Positions 16,954 through 26,314 are shown, counted from the first letter of the stretch. The stretch: 64,000 nucleotides of DNA from Thermococcus siculi (GCF_002214505.1 NZ_CP015103.1:868001-932000), one strand, 5' to 3'. Numbers and translations are program-made. The notes: generated by a model from the sequence alone, not told the origin.

Positions 16954-19811
16954 TGGTCAGGATCATCCTCAACGGTAAGGAAACGGAGGTTCCGGAGGGG
17001 AAGCCCCTCATAGAGTTCCTGCGCGAGATAGGCCACGTTCCGGGCTTCTGCTATACCAATGAGCTCGACCCCTATGGCTCCTGCAGGCTCTGCCTCGTTA
17101 GCACGCCGAGGGGAGTAACGACATCCTGTACCCTCAAACCGATGGAAGGCCTCTCAGTCGAAACCCTGAGCGAAGAAGTTATCTCAATGAGGAAGACCGC
17201 TCTCGAATTAATCCTCTCAGACCACTACGGCGACTGCATAGGGCCGTGCCAGGAGGGCTGTCCCGCCCACAGCGACGTCCAGGGATATTTAGCCCTCATA
17301 GCTATGGGCAAGTACCACGAGGCTGTGAAGCTGATGAAGGAGAAGTACATTCTCCCGGCGGTTCTCGGAAGGGTCTGTCCGGCCTTCTGTGAAGAGGCCT
17401 GCAGGAGGAACCTAGTTGACGAGCCTTTAGCGATAAGACAGCTCAAACGCTTCGCGGCCGACTACGACCTCGAGCATGGCCCGTGGATGCCAGAGATTCC
17501 GCCCTCAACCGGAAAGAGGGTAGCAGTGGTTGGCGGTGGGCCAGCTGGCCTTGCATGTGCCTACTACCTGAGGACTATGGGCCACGAGGTGACGATAATC
17601 GAGGCCATGCCTGAGCTGGGCGGCATGATGCGCTACGGAATCCCGCCCTACAGGCTTCCCAGGGACGTCCTCGACAGGGACATAGCGACCGTCATCGATA
17701 CTGGGGTCGAGGTCAGGACCAACACCGCCCTCGGGAGGGACGTCACCCTTGAGGAGCTCCGCGAGGAGTACGATGCGGTCTTCCTCGGCGTCGGCGCTTG
17801 GAGGAGCAGGAGGATGGGCATCCCGGGAGAGGAGCTTGAGGGAGTCATGCACGGCATAGAGTTCCTCAGGAGGGTCAACACCGGTGAGAAGGTTGAGCTT
17901 GGAGAGCGCGTTATAGTAGTCGGCGGCGGGAACACTGCCATGGACGTCGCGAGGACGGCTTTGAGGCTCGGGGCCAAAGTTACGGTCGTCTACCGCCGCT
18001 CCAGGGCGGAGATGCCGGCCAACCCGAGGGAAGTGGAAGAGGCAATCGAGGAGGGCGTCAAGTTCCTCTTCCTCACGAATCCTGTTAGGATACTCGGAGA
18101 CGGCAAAGTTGAGGAAGTCGAGTTAATAAAGATGCGCCTCGGGGAGCCGGACGCGAGCGGCAGGAGGAGGCCGATACCGATAGAGGGTTCAGAGTTCCGC
18201 GTTAAGGCCGACAACGTCATCCTTGCGATAGGCCAGTACTGCGACGAGGACTTCCTCAGGGGTCTCGGCATAGAGGCGAAGCGCGGGAAGGCCGTTGTGG
18301 ACGATGTAACACTTCAGACGAGCGTTCCCGGTGTCTTCGCCGGTGGAGACCTCGTCCTCGGGCCTTCAACGGTCATAGAGAGCATCGCCACCGGCAGAAG
18401 AGCGGCGATAATGATAGACCTCTACCTTAAAGGCAAGCTTGAAAAGGCCCGGGCTGTCCTCACTGAGCCCGAGAAGCACATCGAGAAAGTTCAGGCCGAC
18501 GATGACCTTTACCGCGTGCTCTTCGACCTCAGACCCTACAACCACTGGAAGAAGGTCACCGAGAAGGACTACGAGGACGTTGAGAGAAAGCCGAGGGCAA
18601 GGGTGGAACTCCTCAATCCAGAGGCCAGGAAGGGGAACTTCGAGGAGGTCGAGCCTTCCCTGACGGAAGAGCAGGTTCTTGAGGAGGCAAAGCGCTGTAT
18701 GAGCTGCGGCTGTATGGAGGTATTCAGGTGCAAGCTGAGGGAGTACGCCACACTCTACAACGCGGAGCAGGATACTTTCGATGGTGAGCAGAACAAGTTT
18801 GAGATCGACGAGAGCCACCCGTTCGTTGTCCTCGACAACAACAAGTGCGTCCTCTGCGGCCAGTGCGTAAGGTTTACCCACGACGTTGCCGGTGAGGGAG
18901 TGCTGGACTACCTCTTCCGCGGATTCAAGACGAGGATTTTGCCGCCCCTTGGAGAGACGCTGGGGGACGTTGAAGGGCTCTTTATCGGTGAGACCATAGA
19001 CCTCTGTCCGGTTGGAGCGATAACCGAGAAGCTCCCCTTCGTCAAGCCCGGCCCTTGGAAGACCACTTCAGTCAAAACAGTCTGCAACGGGTGTAGCTTT
19101 GCGTGCGAGATGAACATAGAGGTCTACGACGGAATGCTCGTGAGGGCTTCGAGGGCAGAGGATGGCTGGAACGAACACCTCTGTGACATCTGCCGCTTCG
19201 CCAGACCCTGGGCAGAGGATTTAATCCAGCCGCTCCTCAACGGAGACCCAGTGAGCTGGGAGGAAGCCAAGAGGTTCATGGAGGAGAACGACTACGCACT
19301 CATCCTTACACCGGAACTGACCAACGAGGAGATAGCCTTCTTCAAGGGGTTTGCGGAGAAGGAGGGCATCCAGATAGGCTCAACGGTTGAGGGCGGGCTT
19401 TCAACGGCCACCCTTGAGGAGGTCAGAAAGGCAAAGCGCGTCCTCTTGAAGGCCGACCCCGAGAAGTACCCGCTCCTCAAACTCCTGCTGAGGGACAAGG
19501 AGGTAGTCGAGGAGAACTATGATATAGCGGTACTCGAGGGGCCGGCTGAGCCGCTCGACGTCCCGACGCTCATCCTCCACGAGGGAGTGAACGCCGCCGG
19601 ACTCATCAATGCAGGCGTAACAGGAATTCCGGAGAGTAAAGCCTACGTCGTGGTCGGGAGGACGGAGAAGGAGCTGAGGGGAGACGTCCTGATCCTTCCC
19701 GCAGGCCTCTGGGCGGCCAAGGAAGGCATCGTTACGAACGCCTTCGGAATGGAGCTGGAGGTAGGGAAGGCGGTTGAAGGAGGAAAAGGGGCTGCTGAGC
19801 TGTTCTCCTGA
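16953..19811 (+). CDS. GltD/NuoG-like iron-sulfur flavoprotein (fusion of 2Fe-2S, glutamate synthase-beta-like and NuoG N-terminal domains)
   Basis: A 952-residue electron-transfer hub. Domains in order: [2Fe-2S] ferredoxin (about 1-75), a cysteine-rich GltD-type helical domain (CIGPCQEGCPAH, CPAFCEEACRR), an FAD Rossmann fold (VAVVGGGPAGLACAYYL near 190), an NAD(P) Rossmann fold (VIVVGGGNTAMDVARTA near 320), and [4Fe-4S] motifs CMSCGC (580), CVLCGQC (631) and CPVGAI (684). A NuoG/FdhA-type motif, CNGCSFACEMNIEV, is near 710. The remaining 200 residues look like a shortened molybdopterin-oxidoreductase domain. No catalytic formate dehydrogenase is seen in the window. ATG 16953 follows GGGAGGGATGAG. 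Probably complexes with the NuoE and NuoF-like subunits. Confidence 0.9.
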   Translation: MVRIILNGKETEVPEGKPLIEFLREIGHVPGFCYTNELDPYGSCRLCLVSTPRGVTTSCTLKPMEGLSVETLSEEVISMRKTALELILSDHYGDCIGPCQEGCPAHSDVQGYLALIAMGKYHEAVKLMKEKYILPAVLGRVCPAFCEEACRRNLVDEPLAIRQLKRFAADYDLEHGPWMPEIPPSTGKRVAVVGGGPAGLACAYYLRTMGHEVTIIEAMPELGGMMRYGIPPYRLPRDVLDRDIATVIDTGVEVRTNTALGRDVTLEELREEYDAVFLGVGAWRSRRMGIPGEELEGVMHGIEFLRRVNTGEKVELGERVIVVGGGNTAMDVARTALRLGAKVTVVYRRSRAEMPANPREVEEAIEEGVKFLFLTNPVRILGDGKVEEVELIKMRLGEPDASGRRRPIPIEGSEFRVKADNVILAIGQYCDEDFLRGLGIEAKRGKAVVDDVTLQTSVPGVFAGGDLVLGPSTVIESIATGRRAAIMIDLYLKGKLEKARAVLTEPEKHIEKVQADDDLYRVLFDLRPYNHWKKVTEKDYEDVERKPRARVELLNPEARKGNFEEVEPSLTEEQVLEEAKRCMSCGCMEVFRCKLREYATLYNAEQDTFDGEQNKFEIDESHPFVVLDNNKCVLCGQCVRFTHDVAGEGVLDYLFRGFKTRILPPLGETLGDVEGLFIGETIDLCPVGAITEKLPFVKPGPWKTTSVKTVCNGCSFACEMNIEVYDGMLVRASRAEDGWNEHLCDICRFARPWAEDLIQPLLNGDPVSWEEAKRFMEENDYALILTPELTNEEIAFFKGFAEKEGIQIGSTVEGGLSTATLEEVRKAKRVLLKADPEKYPLLKLLLRDKEVVEENYDIAVLEGPAEPLDVPTLILHEGVNAAGLINAGVTGIPESKAYVVVGRTEKELRGDVLILPAGLWAAKEGIVTNAFGMELEVGKAVEGGKGAAELFS

Positions 19812-19934
19812 TTTTTCTCTTTTCCCCGTATGTCCTTTTTGTGTTGGTTCTTCAGCCACTCTTTCTTAGGAATATACATTTAAATATCGAAAATTTTAAA
19901 AATAATTACTTTTAATAGTATATGGTGAAACACA
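19812..19934. other. AT-rich intergenic promoter region
   Basis: 123 nt, strongly AT-rich, with a pyrimidine-rich tail after the preceding operon (TTTTTCTCTTTTCC, a possible oligo-T terminator). TATA-like ACATTTAAATATC follows near 19877-19889, and a second TTTTAAAAATAA near 19895. Confidence 0.45.
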
Positions 19935-21374
19935 ATGAAGATTAAAAAACTCCTCGGTATTGTGTTGGTGATATTGCTGTTTGGGAGTTTCGTGGGAGCC
20001 TATCAACTCCTGAAAAAACCTGAGCATGGCCTTGTCATCGACCTCCCAAACCCGGATAGGGTTCTTGGCAGAAACAGGCTGGTGAGCTGGCTGGCCCCAA
20101 AATACCAGTACTACATCCAGGTGCAAGTTCTAACACCAGATGGGTTTAAAACGGTGTACGAGGGAACCTCTCGGGGGAGAGTCCTAGTCCCCTCTTCCGA
20201 GATCTCCAGGCTCAGATCAATGTGGAAGGACGTGAACCCAGGGGTTCTTGTGGATGTCTGGGTCGTGAATTCAAAGACAGGGGAATCCCATGAAGTGGGC
20301 ACCTTCAGCACAACGATTGCTGAGGATGCTATTAATGGTCTGAAGAGGCTTAAGCTTCAAATCTCAAAGAAAAACCTTACCACTGTTTCCGAGATGAGTA
20401 AGGAGGTTCCGATAACACCTGCTAGGGGATTCTTTGCAGGCTACCGCTGGAGGACGAAGAGGGAGTACCTGAGGGAGGATGATTATCCCAATGGAATGTA
20501 CCTGCCGGTTCTCATCCTGGACAACCGGAGGGGGAAAGCCACAGTTGCGGGGGCATACAAGGTTGAAGTTCTAAGGAGTTCATCATCCTCCTCGGGAATA
20601 GCTTTGGGTTTCTCAACCACAATAATTAGGGGCTCAAGGCTAAGCAGCAGAAGTGAGGCCAGTATTGAGAGGGGCATTGGTTCTGGGGAGATAAGGATAG
20701 AACTGAAGAAAGGGAACGAGTTTATCAGGACGATAATTGATGATGAAGTAAAGAATGTTAAGCCCGGCCAGATAGGGATTATAACGATTAAGGGCACCCC
20801 GTACATAGCCCTACAGGTCCTTCAGAGGTGCTACGTTGACGAGTTCAGGCACTGGTACTGTTTTGACACGGACAAGGAACGGATTTTTATAACCGTTATG
20901 GACGTTGAGAGGAGGTACGATCCCCAAGAAAACGCGTACTTCGTTGAGACGGCCTCCTTCGTGAATCCGCCGCGGGGTATCTACCCTGCGGGCAACATGG
21001 ACAGGCTCATCAATGACAACGCTGGCGATCTGAAAAAGCTTACGACGCTCTATGGTGAGCAGCAACAGGGTAGGTCTTTCTACATGGAGAACTTCCTTTA
21101 TGATCACACGACGTACTCCAACACGTACATTCCAGTGCTTGCAATTGCCATTGCCTTCCAGCCAGAGGCGTGGCCGGAGTTTCTGCTGGGTCTGAGCGCC
21201 GTGGGTGGAGTTTACATAACAAACGAGGAGCACGAGATTGTCAGGGGTTCGTTTGCCATAAAGGATGAATCACAAAAACAGAAGACATCCGTTGAATATC
21301 TTGTACTCAGGTACTCCGTCAGGGGCACTAATCACTTCACGAAGTTTCCCTTTGCGTATTTGAGGTTTGAGTGA
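19935..21374 (+). CDS. Secreted or membrane-anchored protein of unknown function
   Basis: A 479-residue protein with an N-terminal signal or anchor (MKIKKLLGIVLVILLFGSFV, about 1-22) and mostly beta-rich, Ser/Arg/Tyr-containing extracellular sequence. A Ser-rich stretch is near residue 215. A second hydrophobic segment lies near residues 395-415 (YIPVLAIAIAF, LLGLSAVGGVYI). I recognise no catalytic motif. Codon use is less GC-rich than the neighbouring operon, consistent with a lineage-specific gene. It is monocistronic by spacing and converges on the aminotransferase gene 6 nt away. Confidence 0.75.
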   Translation: MKIKKLLGIVLVILLFGSFVGAYQLLKKPEHGLVIDLPNPDRVLGRNRLVSWLAPKYQYYIQVQVLTPDGFKTVYEGTSRGRVLVPSSEISRLRSMWKDVNPGVLVDVWVVNSKTGESHEVGTFSTTIAEDAINGLKRLKLQISKKNLTTVSEMSKEVPITPARGFFAGYRWRTKREYLREDDYPNGMYLPVLILDNRRGKATVAGAYKVEVLRSSSSSSGIALGFSTTIIRGSRLSSRSEASIERGIGSGEIRIELKKGNEFIRTIIDDEVKNVKPGQIGIITIKGTPYIALQVLQRCYVDEFRHWYCFDTDKERIFITVMDVERRYDPQENAYFVETASFVNPPRGIYPAGNMDRLINDNAGDLKKLTTLYGEQQQGRSFYMENFLYDHTTYSNTYIPVLAIAIAFQPEAWPEFLLGLSAVGGVYITNEEHEIVRGSFAIKDESQKQKTSVEYLVLRYSVRGTNHFTKFPFAYLRFE

Positions 21375-21380
21375 TTTCTT

Positions 21381-22559
21381 CTATTTTCCCAACTCCTCAA
21401 ACAGAGCCTCAAGGAAGGACTCAACGTCATCCATGGTGTTGTAGAGGTGCGGCGAGACCCTTATCCCGTAGTGGCCCAAAACGCCACGGTGGCTGACGGC
21501 TATCCCTCTATCCGCGAGCTTCCTGTGGATCTCTTCCTCCTTCTTGTACTCCAGTCCAGTTTTTATCGTCACTATCGCTGAGCCCTCGGCGAATACCTCA
21601 AGGCCCGCGCTCATTACCTCGTCCCTTGTCCTCTCCGCGAGCTTCAGGTTGTGCCGCTCTATATCCTCTATCCCGATCTCGTTTATCAGCTTCAGCGAAG
21701 CTCTGAAGGCGGCAGCTACCAGGTAGGGGGGCCCGCCACCGAAGTCGAGCTTTTTAACGCCCTTGACGGGTTTCAGCTCCCCCCAGGGGTCTTTCTCGGG
21801 CAGTCCCCACCAGGTGCCCCACTCCCCCGTGGGAGGCTCATTGTTGAGGAGTCCGGTCAGGGGCATCATCTCCTCCAGGAGTTCGTCGGAGACGTAGATT
21901 ATTCCCGCCCCTGTGTCCGGATTCAGGAGCCACTTCTCACCGCCGGCCGCTAGGGCATCAACCCCCTCCTTCTCCGGGTAGAGGCGGAGTGAGCCGAGGT
22001 GCTGGACGGCATCGACTATCAGATAGGCACCGTGCTCGTGGGCGGCTCTTGAAATCTCTTTGAGGTTCATCCTCTCGCCCGTGACCCAGTTCACACTGCT
22101 CAGGACTACTGCGAACGTGTCATCGTCTATGGCCTTTTCTACGTCCTCCAGCGGGTGTACGCCATCCCTGTTCTCCACGACCCTCAGCTCAAGTCCGAAC
22201 CGTTTGGAGTGGCTCTTCAGGAGCGCGGGCAGGGTTGGAAACTCCGTGTCCAGTGAAACTACGTTCTGGCCCCTCCTGGGTTCCAGGGAGATGAGGATCC
22301 TCCTCAGCCCCTCGGTCGTCTGAACGGAAAGGCCGACGTTCTCCCTCCGGACCCTCATCAGCTCCGCCGCCTCTCTGAGGGCCGGTTCGAGGAAGGTTGG
22401 ATCCATGTAATCGACGGAACTTACGTCCCCCTCGAAGTCGAGAACGTCCGTTATGAGTCTGTTTACCTCGTGGAGAACCGTTGAGGGCATTAGTCCCATG
22501 CTTGCGGTGTTGAGGTAGGCTCTAAATTTCCTCAGTGCCGGAAACAGGCTTCTCCTCAT
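21381..22559 (-). CDS. Class V aminotransferase / cysteine desulfurase-like PLP enzyme
   Basis: A 392-residue fold-type I PLP enzyme of the class V family (NifS/SufS and isopenicillin epimerase-like). The Schiff-base lysine is expected in AAGGEKWLLNPDTGAG, with the PLP-binding Asp in AYLIVDAVQHLGSL. The catalytic loop Cys of desulfurases is not evident near the C-terminus, so another aminotransferase or lyase reaction is possible. ATG 22559 is preceded by ATACTGGGGATTC; a short leader is likely. It is not obviously in an operon. Confidence 0.85.
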   Translation of the reverse strand: MRRSLFPALRKFRAYLNTASMGLMPSTVLHEVNRLITDVLDFEGDVSSVDYMDPTFLEPALREAAELMRVRRENVGLSVQTTEGLRRILISLEPRRGQNVVSLDTEFPTLPALLKSHSKRFGLELRVVENRDGVHPLEDVEKAIDDDTFAVVLSSVNWVTGERMNLKEISRAAHEHGAYLIVDAVQHLGSLRLYPEKEGVDALAAGGEKWLLNPDTGAGIIYVSDELLEEMMPLTGLLNNEPPTGEWGTWWGLPEKDPWGELKPVKGVKKLDFGGGPPYLVAAAFRASLKLINEIGIEDIERHNLKLAERTRDEVMSAGLEVFAEGSAIVTIKTGLEYKKEEEIHRKLADRGIAVSHRGVLGHYGIRVSPHLYNTMDDVESFLEALFEELGK

Positions 22560-22626
22560 AAGAATCCCCAGTATATCTGGGTCTCTTTCCTCTTAAAGGA
22601 TTCGGGAAAGAAAGGGTGGAGTGTGG

Positions 22627-23529
22627 TCAGATAACCGCCGGAACTCCGGGAATTCTTGGGAACGGCTGCACCTCGGCTATGTGTCTTGCCCCCACCATGT
22701 AGCGGATCAGCCTCTCGACGCCAATTCCCGCCCCGGCGCTGGGTCTGAGCAGTCCGGCCTTCGCGACCTCAAGGTAGGGCCTGAAGGCTTCGAGGCTTAT
22801 TCCGGCCCTCTTCATCTTGCGCACTATCACCTCGTACTCCCACTCCCTCTCGCCACCGCTCGAGACCTCGCCATAGCCTTCCGGCAGGTAGAGGTCGTAG
22901 TTCCTGAAGTGGCCAGGCCTATCTGGATCTTCCCTGTCGTAGAACTCCCTCTCGATGTCCGTTACCCAGAATGGCTCCTCCATCAGCCTGCTCGCCTCGT
23001 CCTCGCTTCCAAACTCCTCGACTATCTCCTCCAGCGTGAAGCGCTTGAATGGCGCCCTCACCCTGGGAACCTCGCGCTCAAGCCCCCAGCTTCTCGCCTC
23101 CCTGAAGAGGCCGCTGATGAGTCCCTCGATGAGGATCATAACGTCGTCCATGCTCGCACCGGCTATCTCGAAGTCGAGCTGGGTGAACTCGTAGGCGTGC
23201 CTGCCGTCGTCGGCTTCTCTACCTTCGAGCCTGATGTTTGGGGAGAGGATGAAGAGCCTGTCTATCCCCATCGCCACCGCCATCTGCTTGTGGAGTATCA
23301 TGCTGTGGGTCAGTCTCAGCCTTGAGCCGTAGACCTCTACCTCCGGCGGTCTCAGCGCCTCCTCCGCCGCCGGATCCGGCCACAGGGGATCGGTTATCGA
23401 GCTGAGCATCACGGGGAGCATCCACTTGAATCCCTTGCCCACCATGTATCTTGTCATATAGTCAATGACTTTCGTCTGAACTTCCATTATCGGTTCAATT
23501 TTTCTGGTAACAATTTGGAGAGCGTTCAT
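22627..23529 (-). CDS. asnA: Archaeal-type asparagine synthetase (AspRS/AsnRS-derived)
   Basis: A 300-residue class II aminoacyl-tRNA synthetase-like catalytic core without the anticodon-binding domain. Motif 2-like sequence (DPLWPD..., then YGSRLRLTHSMILHKQMAVA) and motif 3 (GAGIGVERLIRYMVG) match AsnRS/AspRS cores. In Pyrococcus abyssi a protein of this kind makes asparagine from aspartate. The length and lack of the N-terminal domain fit that enzyme rather than AsnRS. ATG 23529 follows CAGGTGGTAAAT; a GTG nine bases upstream is less likely. Confidence 0.88.
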   Translation of the reverse strand: MNALQIVTRKIEPIMEVQTKVIDYMTRYMVGKGFKWMLPVMLSSITDPLWPDPAAEEALRPPEVEVYGSRLRLTHSMILHKQMAVAMGIDRLFILSPNIRLEGREADDGRHAYEFTQLDFEIAGASMDDVMILIEGLISGLFREARSWGLEREVPRVRAPFKRFTLEEIVEEFGSEDEASRLMEEPFWVTDIEREFYDREDPDRPGHFRNYDLYLPEGYGEVSSGGEREWEYEVIVRKMKRAGISLEAFRPYLEVAKAGLLRPSAGAGIGVERLIRYMVGARHIAEVQPFPRIPGVPAVI

Positions 23530-23728
23530 ATTTACCACCTGGTTATTGTCACAGGGCTTTTCCTTTATGACTTTTATGCAAAACTATTTGGACTTTGGGC
23601 AAGATATGACATTTGATTGACAAAATTCTTGAATATATGGCAAAAATCTATGCCCTAACTGGCATCTATTGGGCGATGGTATCGATAGCGTTATAACGTT
23701 CGCCGAGAACCTTATACGGTGGTAAAAC

Positions 23729-24310
23729 GTGGGAGTCTACATATTCACCCCGGAGGATCTGGTTCGCTACGGGGCAGCAACCGAGGAGCAGCTTGGGGTT
23801 CTTAAAGGGGCCATTTTGGAGAAGAAAGACATCCTCATCGTCGGTTCGAGCCGTTCCGGAAAGACGAAGCTCGTGGAGGCTCTGATGCACTTCATTCCGG
23901 ACGACTGGAAGGTCGCCGTTATCACGGCCTACGGAGAGTTCAAGCCCTTCAGGCCGAACATTGTCGTCATCGACACCCAGTTCGACAGCAGGTCCCTTGA
24001 GATGAGGACCTCCGAGGTGATCGAGAAGATAAGGGCCATAAACCCCGATTACGTCGTCATCGACACTGTCCACACGATAGATGTCGCCAGGGTCTTCCAG
24101 GAGTTGATAGACGACTACGCCTTCATAGTCACCTCACTCGCGCTCACCGACGACATAAAGGGCGAAGTTAAGCACTGGCTCCGCCTGGACGACGAGACCT
24201 TCAACAAGTTCGACGTCGTGGTAGAACTGTCGAGGGACTGGAGAACGGGAAGAAAGAAGGTGAACAGAATCTACAGGGTGAAGGAAGGGGCTCTGGAACT
24301 CATCGTTTGA
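23729..24310 (+). CDS. PilT/VirB11-like P-loop ATPase, short
   Basis: A 193-residue P-loop protein like the C-terminal half of type II/IV secretion ATPases. Walker A is GSSRSGKTKLVEAL (about 38-51), followed by VITAYGEFKPFRPNIVVID and an Asp-box-like NPDYVVIDTVHT. The N-terminal helical domain of full-length PilT/VirB11 proteins is missing, so it may act as a stand-alone NTPase. GTG 23729 follows GGTGGTAAAAC. A palindromic TATA-like GTTATAACG sits near 23690. The role is not known; the two flanking genes give no clear link. Confidence 0.8.
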   Translation: MGVYIFTPEDLVRYGAATEEQLGVLKGAILEKKDILIVGSSRSGKTKLVEALMHFIPDDWKVAVITAYGEFKPFRPNIVVIDTQFDSRSLEMRTSEVIEKIRAINPDYVVIDTVHTIDVARVFQELIDDYAFIVTSLALTDDIKGEVKHWLRLDDETFNKFDVVVELSRDWRTGRKKVNRIYRVKEGALELIV

Positions 24311-25121
24311 GTTTTCTCATCAGGGAGTCCCAGGAATCGCTCAGCGTCCTTTTGGTCTCTTTTCTGGCCCTTCTTTGGCTTTCCTTTGTTAGGTAACCCC
24401 TTCTCCACGCCCAGTAAAAGAAGCCGTTGAATACCAGCGTCGCAATCACGGCCAGGAAGAGAGAGCTTATCGCGACTCCACCTATGGTCTTCTGGGTTCT
24501 TCTGAACATCCCAAGAGCCACGTAGTCGGCGGGAGTCATGTGCCTCATTGGCAGTACGGCCATTTCAGTACCACTTTCGGGGATCAGGGACAGCATGTGG
24601 TTCCACGTGACGACGTACACCTTTATGTGGGTCTCATTTACCGTGCAGTCGGGTATGACCTTGTCTTCCTCGATCCAGAGACAGGTTCCATCCTCAAGGA
24701 GCTTCCCGTGAACGTCCGTGTGTTCGTAGGTCTGGAAGTAGAAGGTGCCGTTGTCCGGGTTCACGCTGACGACCTCTATGTCCTGGGTCGCCCCACCGTA
24801 GATCAGCCCGCGTAGGAAGCGGTAGAGCTTGTCTATGAGAGAGTTCGAGAAGTACTCGTCCTCCCAGACTATGTAGTAGTAGAGGGTGCCGTCGTAGTCC
24901 ACCATGTAGAGGATTCCAACCGGCTTATCATCGGGGCTAGTGTATACCAGCGGGGTGTAATGCTCTATCCTTTCGCTCTCCCCCGGAAGGTAGCCCTCCA
25001 TGGAATAACCGCTCGATGCCAGGCCCACGAACCAGAAGATCAGGAAGTTAAGGATCAGCCATATCGCAACCCACTTTTTTGATACCATACCTTTCACTAA
25101 AAATGAAAACGGAGAGATCAT
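24300..25121 (-). CDS. Membrane protein of unknown function, two transmembrane segments
   Basis: A 273-residue protein with an N-terminal membrane helix (WVAIWLILNFLIFWFVGLAS, about 17-37), a mostly extracellular domain with Cys residues (CLWIEEDKVIPDC), a second helix near residues 215-240 (ISSLFLAVIATLVF) and a basic cytoplasmic tail (RRGYLTKESQRRARKETK). ATG 25121 shares ATGA with the upstream aminotransferase stop; ATG 25088 is an alternative. The 3' end overlaps the convergent ATPase gene by 11 nt. Not a family I recognise. Confidence 0.75.
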   Translation of the reverse strand: MISPFSFLVKGMVSKKWVAIWLILNFLIFWFVGLASSGYSMEGYLPGESERIEHYTPLVYTSPDDKPVGILYMVDYDGTLYYYIVWEDEYFSNSLIDKLYRFLRGLIYGGATQDIEVVSVNPDNGTFYFQTYEHTDVHGKLLEDGTCLWIEEDKVIPDCTVNETHIKVYVVTWNHMLSLIPESGTEMAVLPMRHMTPADYVALGMFRRTQKTIGGVAISSLFLAVIATLVFNGFFYWAWRRGYLTKESQRRARKETKRTLSDSWDSLMRKLKR

Positions 25122-26272
25122 CCTTTAAGCTTTTCTATGACCTCCCTGAGGTTGGCCAGCATCTCCTCAATGTCCTCAAAGGTCATGTAGCCCATGTTTC
25201 CAATCCTGAAGGTCTTCTCCGCTACGCTTCCGTAGCCCTTGGCCAGCTCGAAGCCCCTCTCGCGCATCGCGTTGTAGACGTCCACTCCCCTCATGCCTTC
25301 GGGAACAACGACGGCGGTAATCGTCGGGCTCTCGTAGCCGGGTTCGGCGAGGATTCCAAGGTCCATCTCCTTTACTCCTTCCCTTATGGTCTCGCTCCTC
25401 TTCCTGTACATGCCGAGCCACTCCTTCTTGCCGCCCATCTTCTCAACTATCCTGAGCACGACGTTGAGGCCGAAGATCTGCGGGAGCGGTGGGGTTGAGG
25501 GCGTTCCCTTCTTCTTCTCGTTGAACTTCCTGTAGAGGGGTAAATCGAAGTACCAGCCGCGCTCGGGCATCTTCTCGGCTATCTCAAAGACGCGCTCGCT
25601 CACAGCTGCAACTGCCAGCCCCGGTGGAACGCCGAAGGCTTTCTGGCTGCTCGCGAAGACGAGGTCGATGCCCCACTCGTCGAACCTTATGTCGGCTCCG
25701 CCCATGGCAGAGACTGCATCAACGAAGAGGAGCTTGTCGTGCTCATGGACGACCTTAGCCAGCTCCGGAAGCGGGTTGAGAACACCTGTTGAGGTCTCGT
25801 TGTAGGTTATGGTAACCGCATGAACATCTGGGTTCTTTCTGAGTGCTTCATCAAGTTCCTCCGGCTTGATAGCGTAGCCCGGCTCCTTCTCAAGGATGAC
25901 CGCTTCCCTTCCGTTGGCGTTGACGACGTCAGCGAAGCGCTTTCCGAAGGCTCCGATAACGGTAACGAGGACCTTTCCGCCGCGCGGGACGGTGTTCCTT
26001 ACGGCAGCTTCCATGAAGCCGGTTCCCGAGCTGGGGAAGAGGATTATCTCACCATTGTCGGCCTCAAGGAATGCCCTGAGCCTGTTGAGGGTATCGACGT
26101 GAACCTCCTTTGCCTCGGCCGAACGGTGGCTGAACATCTGGACGCTCATTATCGCGAGAACCTCGGGGAAGCAGGCGACCGGACCGGCCGTGAAGAGCTT
26201 GTACTTCGGCTTGACGAGCTCGTACAGCTCCCTGTAAGCGTCCTCGTACTGCATGTCAAACCTCAGCTCCAT
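25118..26272 (-). CDS. Alanine-glyoxylate / serine-pyruvate aminotransferase family protein
   Basis: A 384-residue class V PLP aminotransferase of the AGXT/SPT branch. The N-terminal FTAGPVACFPEVL is typical; PLP contacts are SSGTGFMEA and LFVDAVSAMGG, and the Schiff-base lysine is in FASSQKAFGVPPGL. A phosphoserine or alanine-glyoxylate type reaction is likely, but the substrate cannot be fixed. ATG 26272 follows CGAGGTGATTTCG. A minus-strand TATA box lies 33-42 nt upstream. The membrane-protein gene is coupled downstream by an ATGA overlap. Confidence 0.88.
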   Translation of the reverse strand: MELRFDMQYEDAYRELYELVKPKYKLFTAGPVACFPEVLAIMSVQMFSHRSAEAKEVHVDTLNRLRAFLEADNGEIILFPSSGTGFMEAAVRNTVPRGGKVLVTVIGAFGKRFADVVNANGREAVILEKEPGYAIKPEELDEALRKNPDVHAVTITYNETSTGVLNPLPELAKVVHEHDKLLFVDAVSAMGGADIRFDEWGIDLVFASSQKAFGVPPGLAVAAVSERVFEIAEKMPERGWYFDLPLYRKFNEKKKGTPSTPPLPQIFGLNVVLRIVEKMGGKKEWLGMYRKRSETIREGVKEMDLGILAEPGYESPTITAVVVPEGMRGVDVYNAMRERGFELAKGYGSVAEKTFRIGNMGYMTFEDIEEMLANLREVIEKLKG

Positions 26273-26304
26273 CGAAATCACCTCGGCGGGAGTTGAGGGA
26301 GAAT

Positions 26305-26314
26305 CTATAAAAGG
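26305..26314 (-). promoter_or_regulatory. TATA box for the aminotransferase gene
   Basis: CCTTTTATAG on the minus strand, 33-42 nt upstream of ATG 26272. Confidence 0.55.
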
